Of a stretch of 64,000 nt of DNA, positions 1 to 9,180 are shown one piece after another (within the stretch, counting starts at the first letter, position 1; each line of letters opens with the position of its first letter). A program made the position numbers and the translations under genes. Below the pieces are notes generated by a model. That model was not told the origin of the DNA. It saw only the letters and a list, made by a program, of their open reading frames with translations, and made no database searches. The stretch comes from Mucilaginibacter sp. JRF (lineage in GTDB: Bacteria > Bacteroidota > Bacteroidia > Sphingobacteriales > Sphingobacteriaceae). The stretch covers positions 620,001-684,000 of the forward strand of contig NZ_JADFBY010000002.1 in assembly GCF_015223065.1 (NCBI RefSeq), in the 5' to 3' direction.

Positions 1-449
<449 letters not shown>

Positions 450-477
450 TTAAATTGCAATATTGTGTGAAAGGCGG

Positions 478-485
478 CAAAGTTA
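478..485 (-). promoter_or_regulatory. Promoter -7 box TAACTTTG before purA
   Basis: Matches the Bacteroidota -7 consensus TAnnTTTG on the minus strand, 31 bases before the purA ATG. It overlaps the stop codon of the upstream Fur-family gene, so purA appears to have its own promoter. Confidence 0.45.
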
Positions 486-950
486 AACTTTTCTGTCACA
501 AACACCTTCTTTTAATTTAACACAATTTCCGTAAAGGTTAAGTGAGTGGTGTTTTATCTCGAATTTAAGGATATCGCCCATCATGCTTTGTATTTGCTGT
601 ATGCGCGGGTCGCAAAACTCAACCACCTTGCCGCAGTCAATACAAATAATATGGTCGTGCTGTTTAAAGCCGTACGATTTCTCAAACTGGGCCATGTTCT
701 TGCCAAACTGGTGTTTGGTCACCAAATCGCATGATACCAGCAATTCGAGCGTGTTGTAAACCGTAGCGCGACTAACGCGATACTTCTTATTTTTCATGTG
801 GATGTATAACGATTCCACATCAAAATGGTCATTACGAGAGTAGATCTCCTCTAATATAGCGAAGCGCTCAGGTGTTTTGCGCAGGCTTTTATTTTCAAGA
901 TAGGCCTCGAATATCTTCTTTACCAGTGCTATAGTTTCCTGTTGGGGCAT
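483..950 (-). CDS. Fur/PerR-family metal-dependent repressor
   Basis: A 155-residue DNA-binding regulator of the Fur superfamily. The N-terminal winged helix (about residues 15-85) includes the [11 protein letters not shown] recognition helix region. The C-terminal dimer domain carries [10 protein letters not shown] (H98, H100, C103, C106) and a second Cys pair, C143 and C151, consistent with a structural zinc site. Such proteins sense iron, zinc or peroxide; which one applies here cannot be told from sequence alone. It lies directly upstream of purA on the same strand with 36 bases between, but purA seems to have its own promoter box. Confidence 0.9.
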   Translation of the reverse strand: MPQQETIALVKKIFEAYLENKSLRKTPERFAILEEIYSRNDHFDVESLYIHMKNKKYRVSRATVYNTLELLVSCDLVTKHQFGKNMAQFEKSYGFKQHDHIICIDCGKVVEFCDPRIQQIQSMMGDILKFEIKHHSLNLYGNCVKLKEGVCDRKV

Positions 951-1181
951 AATTAGTAGTGCAGTAAAATAAAAAGTAAAGGTATTAATAATGGGCGAGA
1001 AAATAGTTGATTAGTGATCAGTTATTAGTGATTAGTTATTAATTATGATTTTGAATTGAAAATTGAGCGTTGAAATTCTAAATACTAATTAGGATTAAAT
1101 TCTAAACACTAATTTCTAAATCCTAAAAATGTAGCTGGCAAAAACCAATCACCAACTACTAACCTCCAATCACTAACAAAC
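951..1181. repeat. Intergenic stretch of degenerate direct and inverted repeats
   Basis: AT-rich spacer between the Fur gene and the RelA/SpoT gene with no credible ORF. Two copies of AAATTCTAAAyACTAATT sit at 1073-1090 and 1097-1114 (24-base period). The left side is rich in TTAGTGATTAGTTATTA words and the right side in their inverse (CCAATCACTAAC), so the block is roughly an inverted repeat. Function unknown; no mobile-element gene is attached. Confidence 0.6.
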
Positions 1182-3422
1182 TCATTTCTCCCCGCTACCT
1201 ACCGTGGCTTTTTCAACGGCCGAGTCAAAGCGATCAACAGAGGTTACGCCGCGTACCTGTTTCAGTTTCTTCACCAGGTCTTCCAGGTGTTGGGTATCGT
1301 TCACGTAAACCATTATTGAGCCTTCAAAAATACCATTATCGCTATCAACGGTTATGGAGCGCATGTTCACCTTAAAATCGTTTGATATTACGGTGGTCAG
1401 CTTATTGATCAGACCTACATCGTCAATACCACGTATGCGCAAACCGGTTAAAAAGGCCAGTTCGTGCTGGTTTGTCCAGCGGGCTTTAACAATGCGGTAG
1501 CCGTAATTGGCCATCAGCTTGGCGGCATTAGGGCAGTTGGTACGGTGTATCTTGATGCCCTCGCTCACGGTAATAAAACCAAAAACATCATCGCCGGGGA
1601 TAGGGTTACAGCAGTTGGCCAGCTTGTAGTCTATCTTCTGCATATCTTCACCTATCAGCAGCATATCGCTGTCCTTAGCCTTAATGCTCTTGATCAGGTT
1701 TTGTACCTGTTCGGCCTCTATTTTATCCTGCGGTTTGTTCTCAATTATCTTTTCAGATGCCTGGTACTCGCGCAGATCTTTTATATCAATAAGCCCTTTG
1801 GCCACATTATAAAACAGATCCTGAGTAGATAGCAGCTTAAAGTAATAGCTCAGCTTATGCAGGTTATCGGAGTTATAAGTTATCTTAAGCGATTTAAGCT
1901 TACGCTCCAGTATCTCTTTGCCATCTTCGGCAATCTTACGTTTTTCTTCTTTTAAGGCCGATTTTATCTTGGCTTTAGCCTTGGCGGTAACCACAAAGTT
2001 TAGCCAATCCTCTTTAGGTGTTTGCTTACCCGAGGTAATGATCTCCACCTGATCGCCGTTTTGCAGCTTGTAGTTAAGCGGCACCAGTTTATGGTTTACC
2101 TTAGCGCCTATGCAGCTTGCACCCACGTCTGTATGTATCTCAAAAGCGAAATCGAGCGCGGTGGCGTTAAGGGGCAATTGTATAAGCGCGCCTTTTGGGG
2201 TAAAGATGAATATCTCGTCCGAAAAGAGGTTCATCTTAAAATCATCAATAAAGTCGAGCGCGTTCGAGTCCGGGTTTTTCAATAGCTCACGCACCTTGTG
2301 TACCCATTGGTCAAGCCCGCTGTCTGTGCTCGATTCCTTGTACTTCCAGTGCGCGGCAAAACCCTTTTCGGCAATCTCGTTCATGCGGGTGGTACGTATC
2401 TGTACCTCAACCCATTGGCCGCGTGGTCCCATTACTGTTGTGTGCAGCGATTCATAGCCATTTGCCTTCGGCGATGATATCCAGTCGCGCAGGCGGTCGG
2501 GGTTAGGGCGATACAGATCGGTAACGATAGAGTAGGCCTTCCACGAATCAGATTTTTCACTCTCCGGCGGACTATCCAGTATAATGCGTATGGCGAACAG
2601 ATCGTACACCTCCTCAAAAGGTATCGACTTTTTCTTCATCTTGTTCCAGATGGAATGGATGGATTTTGGTCGCCCGAAAACATCAGCGTGCAGGCCTTGG
2701 CCTTCAAGCGTGCGTTTTAGAGGCTCAATAAAATCGCGGATGAATTTTTCGCGCTCAGTTTTTTTCTCGTTCAGCTTACGCTTGATGAGCTGGTAGGTAT
2801 CCTTCTCCATGTATTTCATGGATAGATCTTCCAACTCCGATTTTATGGCATACAACCCCAGGCGGTGGGCGAGGGGAGCGTACAGGTACACGGTTTCTGA
2901 GGATAGCTTGAGCTGCTTATCGCGCGGCATGAATTCCATGGTACGCATGTTATGCAACCTATCAGCCAGTTTTATCAGTATCACCCTAACATCATCAGCC
3001 AGGGTAAGCAGCATCTTACGAAAATTCTCGGCCTGTAGTGAGCTGTTGGTATCAAACACGCCCGATATTTTGGTGAGCCCGTCAATTATCTTGGCTACCT
3101 TTTTGCCAAACTCGCGCTCAATATCATCTAACTGTACATCAGTATCTTCAACAACATCGTGCAGTAAGGCGCATACAATTGATGTGGTACCCAACCCTAT
3201 CTCCTCGGCGGCTATTTGCGCTACGGCTATAGGGTGGTATATATAAGGCTCGCCTGATTTGCGGCGCATATCCTTATGGCTTTCAACAGCCATTTCAAAG
3301 GCTTTGCGTATCATGCGCTTATCTCCCTTTTGCAGGGTTGATTTGCTTGCACGCAGCAATGCCCGGTAACGTTTTAGTATCTCATTTTTCTCAGCTTCCA
3401 GGTCAATCACCAAATCTTTCAT
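1182..3422 (-). CDS. Bifunctional (p)ppGpp synthetase/hydrolase, RelA/SpoT family
   Basis: Makes and degrades the stringent-response alarmone (p)ppGpp in the cytoplasm. The 746-residue protein has the long Rel layout: an HD hydrolase domain (about 45-190) with the intact HDVVEDTD motif at H88-D89 and E92-D93; a synthetase domain (about 240-370) with the conserved GYESLHT; a TGS domain near 400-460 (DEIFIFTPKG); a Cys-rich region near 600-640; and a C-terminal ACT domain. Both catalytic halves look intact, so it is probably the main Rel enzyme of the cell rather than a synthetase-only RelA. No operon partner is obvious. Confidence 0.95.
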   Translation of the reverse strand: MKDLVIDLEAEKNEILKRYRALLRASKSTLQKGDKRMIRKAFEMAVESHKDMRRKSGEPYIYHPIAVAQIAAEEIGLGTTSIVCALLHDVVEDTDVQLDDIEREFGKKVAKIIDGLTKISGVFDTNSSLQAENFRKMLLTLADDVRVILIKLADRLHNMRTMEFMPRDKQLKLSSETVYLYAPLAHRLGLYAIKSELEDLSMKYMEKDTYQLIKRKLNEKKTEREKFIRDFIEPLKRTLEGQGLHADVFGRPKSIHSIWNKMKKKSIPFEEVYDLFAIRIILDSPPESEKSDSWKAYSIVTDLYRPNPDRLRDWISSPKANGYESLHTTVMGPRGQWVEVQIRTTRMNEIAEKGFAAHWKYKESSTDSGLDQWVHKVRELLKNPDSNALDFIDDFKMNLFSDEIFIFTPKGALIQLPLNATALDFAFEIHTDVGASCIGAKVNHKLVPLNYKLQNGDQVEIITSGKQTPKEDWLNFVVTAKAKAKIKSALKEEKRKIAEDGKEILERKLKSLKITYNSDNLHKLSYYFKLLSTQDLFYNVAKGLIDIKDLREYQASEKIIENKPQDKIEAEQVQNLIKSIKAKDSDMLLIGEDMQKIDYKLANCCNPIPGDDVFGFITVSEGIKIHRTNCPNAAKLMANYGYRIVKARWTNQHELAFLTGLRIRGIDDVGLINKLTTVISNDFKVNMRSITVDSDNGIFEGSIMVYVNDTQHLEDLVKKLKQVRGVTSVDRFDSAVEKATVGSGEK

Positions 3423-3510
3423 GTATAGCCTTGCAGTGTAAGTATTTATAATTATTTTGTAACAAAAAATGTAAATTGCCAGTAATAACCAATTAGCTGA
3501 AAATTTGCAC

Positions 3511-3518
3511 TAATTTTG
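3511..3518 (+). promoter_or_regulatory. Promoter -7 box TAATTTTG before the DUF4294-gpx-bshB1 operon
   Basis: An exact TAnnTTTG match 15 bases before the ATG at 3534. It argues for the ATG at 3534 as start rather than the in-frame TTG at 3516, which is part of the box itself. Confidence 0.5.
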
Positions 3519-3533
3519 CATACAAGTAAATAT

Positions 3534-4157
3534 ATGAAATTTATCGGTTTTATACTGTCATCCATTTGTTGTTGTTTGCCTATGCTGGTAGCAGCGCAAA
3601 CTGATGGTGCCAAACCGCAAATGGTTTTAGGCAAAAACGATACCATCAAAACTTACCTTACCGAAAATAATGGTGAGCTGATGCCGTGGATAGTTTTGCA
3701 GGATATCAAGATAGTTGATACCCGTATATTTGCCAGCGAAGAAGATCGGCTTAAATACAAACGCCTGCGCTACAATGTAATGAAGGTTATGCCTTATGCC
3801 CGCTATGCCGGCGAAAGGTACCGCCAGTTGCAGCGCGACCTTGCACTAACATCCGACAAAAAGAAACAAAAGGAGTTGGTAAAGGCCTGCGAAAAACAGA
3901 TAAAAGACCTGTTTAACCGCGAGATAAAAAACATGACCATTAGCCAGGGCGAGGTGCTGATAAAACTGATTGACCGCGAAACCGGTAACAGCAGTTATGC
4001 TATGCTCAAAGAACTAAAAGGCGGCCTGAACGCGTTTATGATGCAGTCGGTAGCGCGAATATTTGGGCATAACTTAAAACAAGAGTACGACCCTGAAGTT
4101 GAAAGGGATATTGAGGAGGTTATCCGCACATCCGGATACGACAGGGCTTATTATTAA
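3534..4157 (+). CDS. Exported DUF4294 protein
   Basis: A 207-residue protein with a clear signal peptide (MKFIGFILSS... ending near VAAQ), so periplasmic or envelope-bound. The mature part, with PYARYAGERYRQLQRDL in its middle, resembles the DUF4294 family, which is largely confined to Bacteroidota and has no assigned function that I know of. I chose the ATG at 3534 over the upstream TTG because it starts the signal peptide directly and follows a promoter box. Its stop codon is one base from the glutathione peroxidase start, so the two are probably co-transcribed and translationally coupled. Its job is unknown. Confidence 0.8.
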   Translation: MKFIGFILSSICCCLPMLVAAQTDGAKPQMVLGKNDTIKTYLTENNGELMPWIVLQDIKIVDTRIFASEEDRLKYKRLRYNVMKVMPYARYAGERYRQLQRDLALTSDKKKQKELVKACEKQIKDLFNREIKNMTISQGEVLIKLIDRETGNSSYAMLKELKGGLNAFMMQSVARIFGHNLKQEYDPEVERDIEEVIRTSGYDRAYY

Positions 4158-4158
4158 A

Positions 4159-4662
4159 ATGACCGAGAATACTATCTACCAGTACGACATTCAAAAGCTT
4201 AACGGCGATCATCTTAACTTAGCAGCATTTAAAAATAAGGTTTTACTGATCGTTAACACGGCATCGCAATGTGGTTTTACCCCGCAGCTTAAAGATCTGG
4301 CTGCCCTGAAACAAGAATTTGCCGGGCAGGATTTTGAGATACTTGCCTTTCCATCAAATGATTTTGGCCGACAGGAACCACTTGAAGGCGACGAACTACT
4401 CGCTTTTTGTGAAGCGAATGTGCCCAACTATATGGTGTTTGATAAGCTGCGTGTACGCGGCCCTTATGCGCACCCCCTGTTTAAATTTTTGGCTGATAAA
4501 AAGCAAAACGGCGTTTTAACGTCGACCCCTAAATGGAACTTTCATAAATACCTGATCGATCGTACGGGCAGGGTGGTCGACTTTTTTTATCCGTTCACCA
4601 ATCCCACTTCATCCAAGATCCGCAAAAAAATTACCCGGTTGTTAGAGGCCGGTAAAGTTTAA
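4159..4662 (+). CDS. Glutathione peroxidase-family thiol peroxidase (Cys type)
   Basis: Reduces hydrogen peroxide and organic hydroperoxides. The 167-residue protein has the family signature NTASQCGFTPQ with the peroxidatic residue C38 (Cys, not selenocysteine), Q72 in FGRQEP, and W126-N127 in KWNFHKYLID, which complete the catalytic tetrad. C84 (FCEAN) is placed where the resolving Cys of thioredoxin-dependent members lies. It is the middle gene of a tight operon with bshB1, five bases upstream of it. Bacillithiol makers generally lack glutathione, so thioredoxin or a bacillithiol system is the likelier reductant (inference). Confidence 0.93.
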   Translation: MTENTIYQYDIQKLNGDHLNLAAFKNKVLLIVNTASQCGFTPQLKDLAALKQEFAGQDFEILAFPSNDFGRQEPLEGDELLAFCEANVPNYMVFDKLRVRGPYAHPLFKFLADKKQNGVLTSTPKWNFHKYLIDRTGRVVDFFYPFTNPTSSKIRKKITRLLEAGKV

Positions 4663-4667
4663 AATAT

Positions 4668-5393
4668 ATGTTAAAATTAGATATACTGGTATTGTCTGTA
4701 CATCCTGACGATGCCGAATTAGGTTGTGCCGGTACCTTGCTTAAGCATATCGCTTTGGGTAAAAAAGCAGGCATTATTGATTTGACCCTTGGCGAACTGG
4801 GTACACGCGGCACCGCCGAAATACGTGCCGCTGAAGCCGCCGCATCTGCCGAAATACTGGGCCTTGCCGTACGCGAAAACCTGGAAATACCTGATGGCTT
4901 TTTTGAGAATACCAAGGAGTACCAGCTAAAGGTTATTGAGGCCATACGTAAATATCAGCCTGAAATTATCATTACCAACGCTTATCATGACCGCCATCCC
5001 GATCATGGCCGGGCTAACCAACTGGTTGAGGCATCGGTGTTTTTATCGGGCTTACGCCGTATAGAAACATTTAGCAATGGAGAATTGCAGGATGTATGGC
5101 GCCCAAACCTGCTGCTGCATTTTATACAGGACAGGTATATACAGCCTGATATTTTAATTGATATTACCGAACATTGGGATAAAAAGGTGGCGAGTGTAAT
5201 GGCTTTCGGCTCGCAATTCCATAACCCGGATTGGGACCCGAACGAGCCGCAAACCTACATATCATCTCCTGATTTTATTAAGGTGGTTGAGGCACGCGCT
5301 CTGGAGTTTGGTAAAAATATTGGCGTACGCTATGCCGAAGGTTTTACATCAACCAAAATACTGGGGGTTGATAACCTGTTTAATTTACGTTAA
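4668..5393 (+). CDS. bshB1: Bacillithiol biosynthesis deacetylase BshB1
   Basis: Zinc-dependent N-deacetylase of the LmbE/PIG-L fold that removes the acetyl group from GlcNAc-malate, the second step of bacillithiol synthesis. The 241-residue protein begins with the metal-binding motif HPDDAE (LSVHPDDAELGCAG) and carries the YHDRHPDHGR motif characteristic of BshB1, plus a later QFHNP segment. Length and motifs fit the Bacteroidota BshB1 subgroup. Third gene of the DUF4294-gpx-bshB1 operon, so its expression is probably tied to thiol-peroxide defence. The other bacillithiol genes (bshA, bshC) are not in the window. Confidence 0.9.
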   Translation: MLKLDILVLSVHPDDAELGCAGTLLKHIALGKKAGIIDLTLGELGTRGTAEIRAAEAAASAEILGLAVRENLEIPDGFFENTKEYQLKVIEAIRKYQPEIIITNAYHDRHPDHGRANQLVEASVFLSGLRRIETFSNGELQDVWRPNLLLHFIQDRYIQPDILIDITEHWDKKVASVMAFGSQFHNPDWDPNEPQTYISSPDFIKVVEARALEFGKNIGVRYAEGFTSTKILGVDNLFNLR

Positions 5394-5411
5394 GGCTTAA
5401 GCCTTAACGTA
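5386..5411. terminator. 26-base perfect palindrome spanning two convergent stop codons
   Basis: Arms TACGTTAAGGCTT and AAGCCTTAACGTA are exact reverse complements. The palindrome holds the bshB1 stop on the plus strand (TAA at 5391-5393) and the stop of the facing gene (minus strand, 5397-5399). It probably acts as a shared end-of-transcript hairpin. There is no T-run, so rho-independent termination is not certain. Confidence 0.5.
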
Positions 5412-5828
5412 ATCAAAGCGGTTGTTATCGCGGCTTTTTTCGCGGCGTAATTTATCTTCATTCACCAGCTTAAGCAATATGCCTGATAGCTCGGATGTTT
5501 TAAAGTCTGAGTCGTAATGCTCCTTGCAGTAGTTAGCTATTGATGATATAGAGCGCGGTACATTGAAAAAATCGGTAGCAAGCAATTGGTTAAGTACACG
5601 GGTAGCGCCCGGTTTTTTGCGGATAGGCAGACCGTGGCTGCTTTCGCCATCGTTTCTGTAACGCTGGCCTCTGCGTCCAAACTCACCATCTTCAAACCGG
5701 TCGGCATCGATAAGCACATCAAACAGCTTTTCGGCAATCTTTACCTGCACGGCTTCTGATTTAAAAGTGTTCACCACCTCCGATATTTCGGTAAGTTGCT
5801 TCTTCAGTTTTTCCATTTGTTTGTTCAT
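5397..5828 (-). CDS. Hypothetical protein with a winged-helix-like C-terminus
   Basis: A 143-residue soluble protein I do not recognise. The first 40 residues (KQMEKLKKQLTEI...) are predicted coiled coil. A basic, Gly/Arg-rich stretch follows (FGRRGQRYRND). The C-terminal half (about 85-143: SSIANYCKEHY, then a helix and RREKSRDNNRFDYVKA) looks like a winged-helix DNA-binding fold by pattern alone. No signal peptide. It faces bshB1 and shares the palindrome at its stop. A regulatory role is a guess. Confidence 0.65.
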   Translation of the reverse strand: MNKQMEKLKKQLTEISEVVNTFKSEAVQVKIAEKLFDVLIDADRFEDGEFGRRGQRYRNDGESSHGLPIRKKPGATRVLNQLLATDFFNVPRSISSIANYCKEHYDSDFKTSELSGILLKLVNEDKLRREKSRDNNRFDYVKA

Positions 5829-5974
5829 GACAGGATAGATCTGTTTGTTAGTTTCACATACCTATAAACAGTATGCGTGCCAAAAAGTATATGTATATAA
5901 TAAGTGCTTTATAATCGTTAATAATACAAGTATAATAACGTGTTGTAACGATTATAGTACTTTTGAAATAAAAA

Positions 5975-6004
5975 AAGTGCCTTTTTAACGTCAAAAAGGC
6001 ACTT
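5975..6004 (-). terminator. Rho-independent terminator after the aminotransferase
   Basis: Inverted repeat AAGTGCCTTTTT / AAAAAGGCACTT (12-base arms, 6-base loop) followed on the minus strand by a run of Ts. It stands about 30 bases past the end of the lysine aminotransferase gene. Confidence 0.8.
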
Positions 6005-6034
6005 GTAGCAATATTATTACACTATGCTTATAAT

Positions 6035-7360
6035 TTAAGGCAATATTTTTTCGAGAATGTTTAACCCCTCGTCTATCTCTTTTTGCTCAATAATAAGCGA
6101 TGGCCTGAAACGAATAGTACGTTCACCACAGCCTAAAAACATAACATTATGGCTCAATCCATCCTGCAAAAAGTTGTTCCGGGTTTGCTGATCGGCAAAG
6201 TCAAAAGCGGTTAATAAACCCTTGCCACGTATATTGCTTATTACCGATGTTTTTTGGGCTATGCGTGCCAGCTCGCTTTGCAAATACTCGCCCATTTTAG
6301 CAGCATGATCGCACAAGTTATCCTCCTCAACTATCTCCAATATTTTAGTAGCACGCACCATATCGGTAAGGCTGCCACCCCAGGTTGAATTTAATCGTGA
6401 TGAGGTATTGAAGGTGTTATGCTCAACCTCGTCAACCCGGGTACCGGCCAGTATACCGCAAACCTGCATTTTTTTACCAAAGGCAATAACATCAGGGCGG
6501 GCTTTCTCACCAAAATGTTCGTGGCATCAAAACTTACCGCTTAGGCCAACGCCGGTTTGCACTTCGTCGTATATCAGCAGGGCTTCGTATTCGTCGGCCA
6601 GTTGGCGTAGCTGCTCGGCAAATTCACGGCGCATATGGTTGTCGCCGCCCTCGGCCTGTACAGGCTCCACTATAATGGCACATATATCATCCTTATTATC
6701 CTCAAAGGCTTTACGTATTTGAGCAACGGAATGGGCTTCGCGTTTCAGCAATTCATCCATACTTGCATCAGTAAGCGGGTAGCTTACATAAGGGAATGAT
6801 ACCCTGGGCCAATCAAACTTAGCGAACCATTTGGTTTTAACGGCCTGGGTATTGGTTAAACTCAGTGTATAGCCCGAGCGACCATGAAAGGCGTGCTCAA
6901 AGTGCAGCACTTTGTGGCCTTTCTCCTGCGTGTAACCACGGGCAAAGTTCTTTTGCACCTTCCAGTCCATAGCCACCTTCAGGGCGTTCTCAATAGCCAG
7001 TGCACCGCCCGAAATAAAGAAGGCATGTAGCAGATAGTCGGGCATGCCTACACGGGCAAAGGTGCTTACAAACTGGGCGTATTGCTCGGTATATATATCA
7101 GAGTTTGATGGATTGGTAAGCGCGGCCAGCAACAGGTTCTTTTTAAACTCCTCATCGTTCAGCATTTTAGGGTGATTATAGCCTAATGGAACGGACGCGA
7201 AGCAGGAGAAAAAATCGAGCAGGGTGCGTTTGTTCTTGGAATCGTAAATGCGCACGCCGAGGCTTTTCTCCATATCAAAGGTGAGGTCGAAACCATCAGC
7301 CAAAACATGCTGAGATAAAACGTTGTGCACGTTCTCCGGAGATACTTCTAAATGGTACAT
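6035..7360 (-). pseudogene. L-lysine 6-aminotransferase, interrupted by an in-frame TGA
   Basis: PLP enzyme of lysine catabolism, which moves the epsilon-amino group to 2-oxoglutarate. Read from ATG 7360, residues 1-277 run to LIYDEVQTGVGLSGKF, then a TGA at 6529-6527, after which the same frame continues CHEHFGEKARPDVIAFGKKMQVCG to the natural end at 6035. Family members have Trp at this place (KFW), so a single TGG-to-TGA change explains it; the frame is not shifted. The restored protein would be 441 residues, the normal length, with the PLP lysine (AFGKK) after the stop. The truncated product would lack the active site. A real mutation, a base-call error or strain variation are all possible. 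Promoter and terminator are intact, suggesting a recent event. Confidence 0.85.
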
Positions 7361-7379
7361 AACTTAGTAGGTTTATAAA

Positions 7380-7387
7380 CAAACTTA
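7380..7387 (-). promoter_or_regulatory. Promoter -7 box TAAGTTTG before the lysine aminotransferase
   Basis: Exact TAnnTTTG on the minus strand, 19 bases before the ATG at 7360. Confidence 0.45.
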
Positions 7388-7446
7388 CTAAAAACGCCCA
7401 AATAATGAAATTTAAGCGGTTTTTGAACCGATGGATATAAAAAAAT

Positions 7447-7467
7447 GGGTTTAAATGGTTTAAACCC
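7447..7467 (-). terminator. Hairpin terminator after the small membrane protein gene
   Basis: GGGTTTAAA / TTTAAACCC with a three-base loop, bounded by A7 on the left and T6 on the right. It can work in both directions. On the minus strand it follows the gene ending at 7579. Confidence 0.75.
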
Positions 7468-7578
7468 GTTTTTTATAGAAAGGAGGATGATTTACAAGAT
7501 CAATATTGTCGAAATATCATTATTAATAATTACCCGAAAGTGATTATGTGTTGATATGGTTAGATGCCGGTGAGCGAA

Positions 7579-8016
7579 TTATTCGTTAGGTTTTGTATCT
7601 GATGTGAAAAGAAATGCCAAAGCCCCAACTACTATTCCCTGTAAGGGAGTCAGAAAATAATTAGATATAGAGAAAAGCTTAATAGGGTCTTCGTAAGGGC
7701 TAAAGGGCTGCATTAACATAACCAGGGTAAGCGCTATTAAATAAGCATATGATGTTGCTTTTGTGAGCGCTAAAAAATTCCCTTGTACCATTCTATCCTC
7801 TTTGGGTTTCATGGCAGCCGCGCCAATAACACTTACCATTAAAGTAAGCGTCGGAAAAACGGCAGGTATAAACCATGTCCATGCATCCTCTACATTATCG
7901 CCGTATTTACCGAGTATTGATTGCAGTATCAGTAAAACAAATGGTATACCGCCGCCGATGAACCATATTTTTGCCAGTTTATTTCGGGCTGTATCTAAAT
8001 GAGTGTATTGGTTCAT
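7579..8016 (-). CDS. Four-helix inner-membrane protein of unknown function
   Basis: A 145-residue protein with about four hydrophobic helices (near IWFIGGGIPFVLLIL, WFIPAVFPTLTLMVSVIG, AYLIALTLVMLM and the C-terminal GIVVGALAFLF). I do not recognise the family. The frame is open further upstream to a TTG at 8046, inside the end of the lipoprotein gene; I prefer the ATG at 8016 (MNQYTH). It follows the lipoprotein gene by 16 bases on the same strand, so the two probably form an operon. Confidence 0.65.
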   Translation of the reverse strand: MNQYTHLDTARNKLAKIWFIGGGIPFVLLILQSILGKYGDNVEDAWTWFIPAVFPTLTLMVSVIGAAAMKPKEDRMVQGNFLALTKATSYAYLIALTLVMLMQPFSPYEDPIKLFSISNYFLTPLQGIVVGALAFLFTSDTKPNE

Positions 8017-8032
8017 AACATTATCAGGCTTG

Positions 8033-9004
8033 CTATTGATGATCAAAAAGCTTCATTAATTTTGATTTTATTAAATGATCGGCCCCTGTAAGCGTACCCG
8101 GATTTAGCAGTTTGGCATCTTTTGAAACATCTTTTTTAAACTCATATATCAACACTGTGCAGTTGTGGTTGTTGCTTAGTTTATTTTTAGCTATTGGGTC
8201 GGGCAAAACATTTAAACCATCATGCAGCCAATTCATAGCTGTGCTTTGGCTAACGCTCCTACCCGAAGAATTAAAAGGCTGATCAGTAACCGCGAAAACT
8301 ATTATCCTAAAGTGTCCATCCGGCGGAAACAGGAGCGCTTTTATATAAGCGGGAAAGCTCAGATTTTTCATTGGGCTTGCCTTTACGCTCCATCTTTCAG
8401 GCGGGTTAAGAGATTGACCGTCTTTAGTAATTTGCTCTATACGGGTTACCAAAGCAAAGCCATTAGGAATATAATAATATGATCTGTCGCTGTAATTTAA
8501 AGGGTCTAATACATTCTCCAGGGTTTTATTCATATCCCCGAGTGTTTTATCATCCTTAAAATATTTCTTTTTCAGTACGTGTCGTGCTGAAAATTCGGGT
8601 GGCGGCCATGGAAATAATGGTGTTCCATTGTCAATTTCTAAAGCGTAATTGTTATCGTCACCACCTAAATGCCCTGCCATTTGGCATGGCTTGCTGCACT
8701 TCCATGCTACACGCATAGGGCTCCAGATACCTAATGTTACAACAGTGATGAGCGAATAACCTAAGTTATTTTTAACGGTTACCTCGGCCATGCCTTTTGA
8801 ACCCAATGAATCGCAAAGCGGTGTCGTAATGACTTGTGGTTTATTAACTAAGCCCCAAAATAATGAATGAACAGTTTTAGATCTAACTTCAGTTCCGGGC
8901 CCGGATTTAGTTTCAACTCGCGTAGTGTAACATCCGCTTAAGCATATCAATACGAGTAAAGAGATCAATAAATTGCAACTGCAATTGCGTTTTAAATCAA
9001 TCAT
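8033..9004 (-). CDS. Lipoprotein with a Bor-like N-terminus, unknown function
   Basis: A 323-residue exported protein. A hydrophobic signal ends in the lipobox LSGC (C25), so it should be lipid-anchored. The next 60 residues (YTTRVETKSGPGTE..., SLFWGLVNKP) resemble the small Bor-type lipoproteins common in Bacteroidota, with a GYSLITVVTLGIWSPMRV hydrophobic stretch. The remaining 220 residues (about 100-323) have no family I can name; they hold several Pro/Trp-rich loops (PLFPWPPPEFSARH). It leads an operon with the small membrane protein behind it. Confidence 0.7.
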   Translation of the reverse strand: MIDLKRNCSCNLLISLLVLICLSGCYTTRVETKSGPGTEVRSKTVHSLFWGLVNKPQVITTPLCDSLGSKGMAEVTVKNNLGYSLITVVTLGIWSPMRVAWKCSKPCQMAGHLGGDDNNYALEIDNGTPLFPWPPPEFSARHVLKKKYFKDDKTLGDMNKTLENVLDPLNYSDRSYYYIPNGFALVTRIEQITKDGQSLNPPERWSVKASPMKNLSFPAYIKALLFPPDGHFRIIVFAVTDQPFNSSGRSVSQSTAMNWLHDGLNVLPDPIAKNKLSNNHNCTVLIYEFKKDVSKDAKLLNPGTLTGADHLIKSKLMKLFDHQ

Positions 9005-9180
9005 GGCAATAAGGTTAAAAAAAAGGTAGTGATTTGGATATTATGGGTTACATAAATGTAAACCTAATTTGCTTAATTGGTTGACCTATTGTGTCTTATG
9101 TGTAAAAAACTGTGCTTGTATAGTGCTTTTACGGTGTATTTATCTATAATGTGTTACGGATGTGCGAATGATAGAAGATT

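Noticed and set aside
4270..4275. Selenocysteine in glutathione peroxidase
   Set aside because: The codon is TGT (Cys), so this is the ordinary Cys type.
6527..6529. TGA as selenocysteine codon in the lysine aminotransferase
   Set aside because: The family has Trp at this position, not Cys/Sec, and no selenocysteine genes or hairpin requirement are seen. A point mutation or error is simpler.
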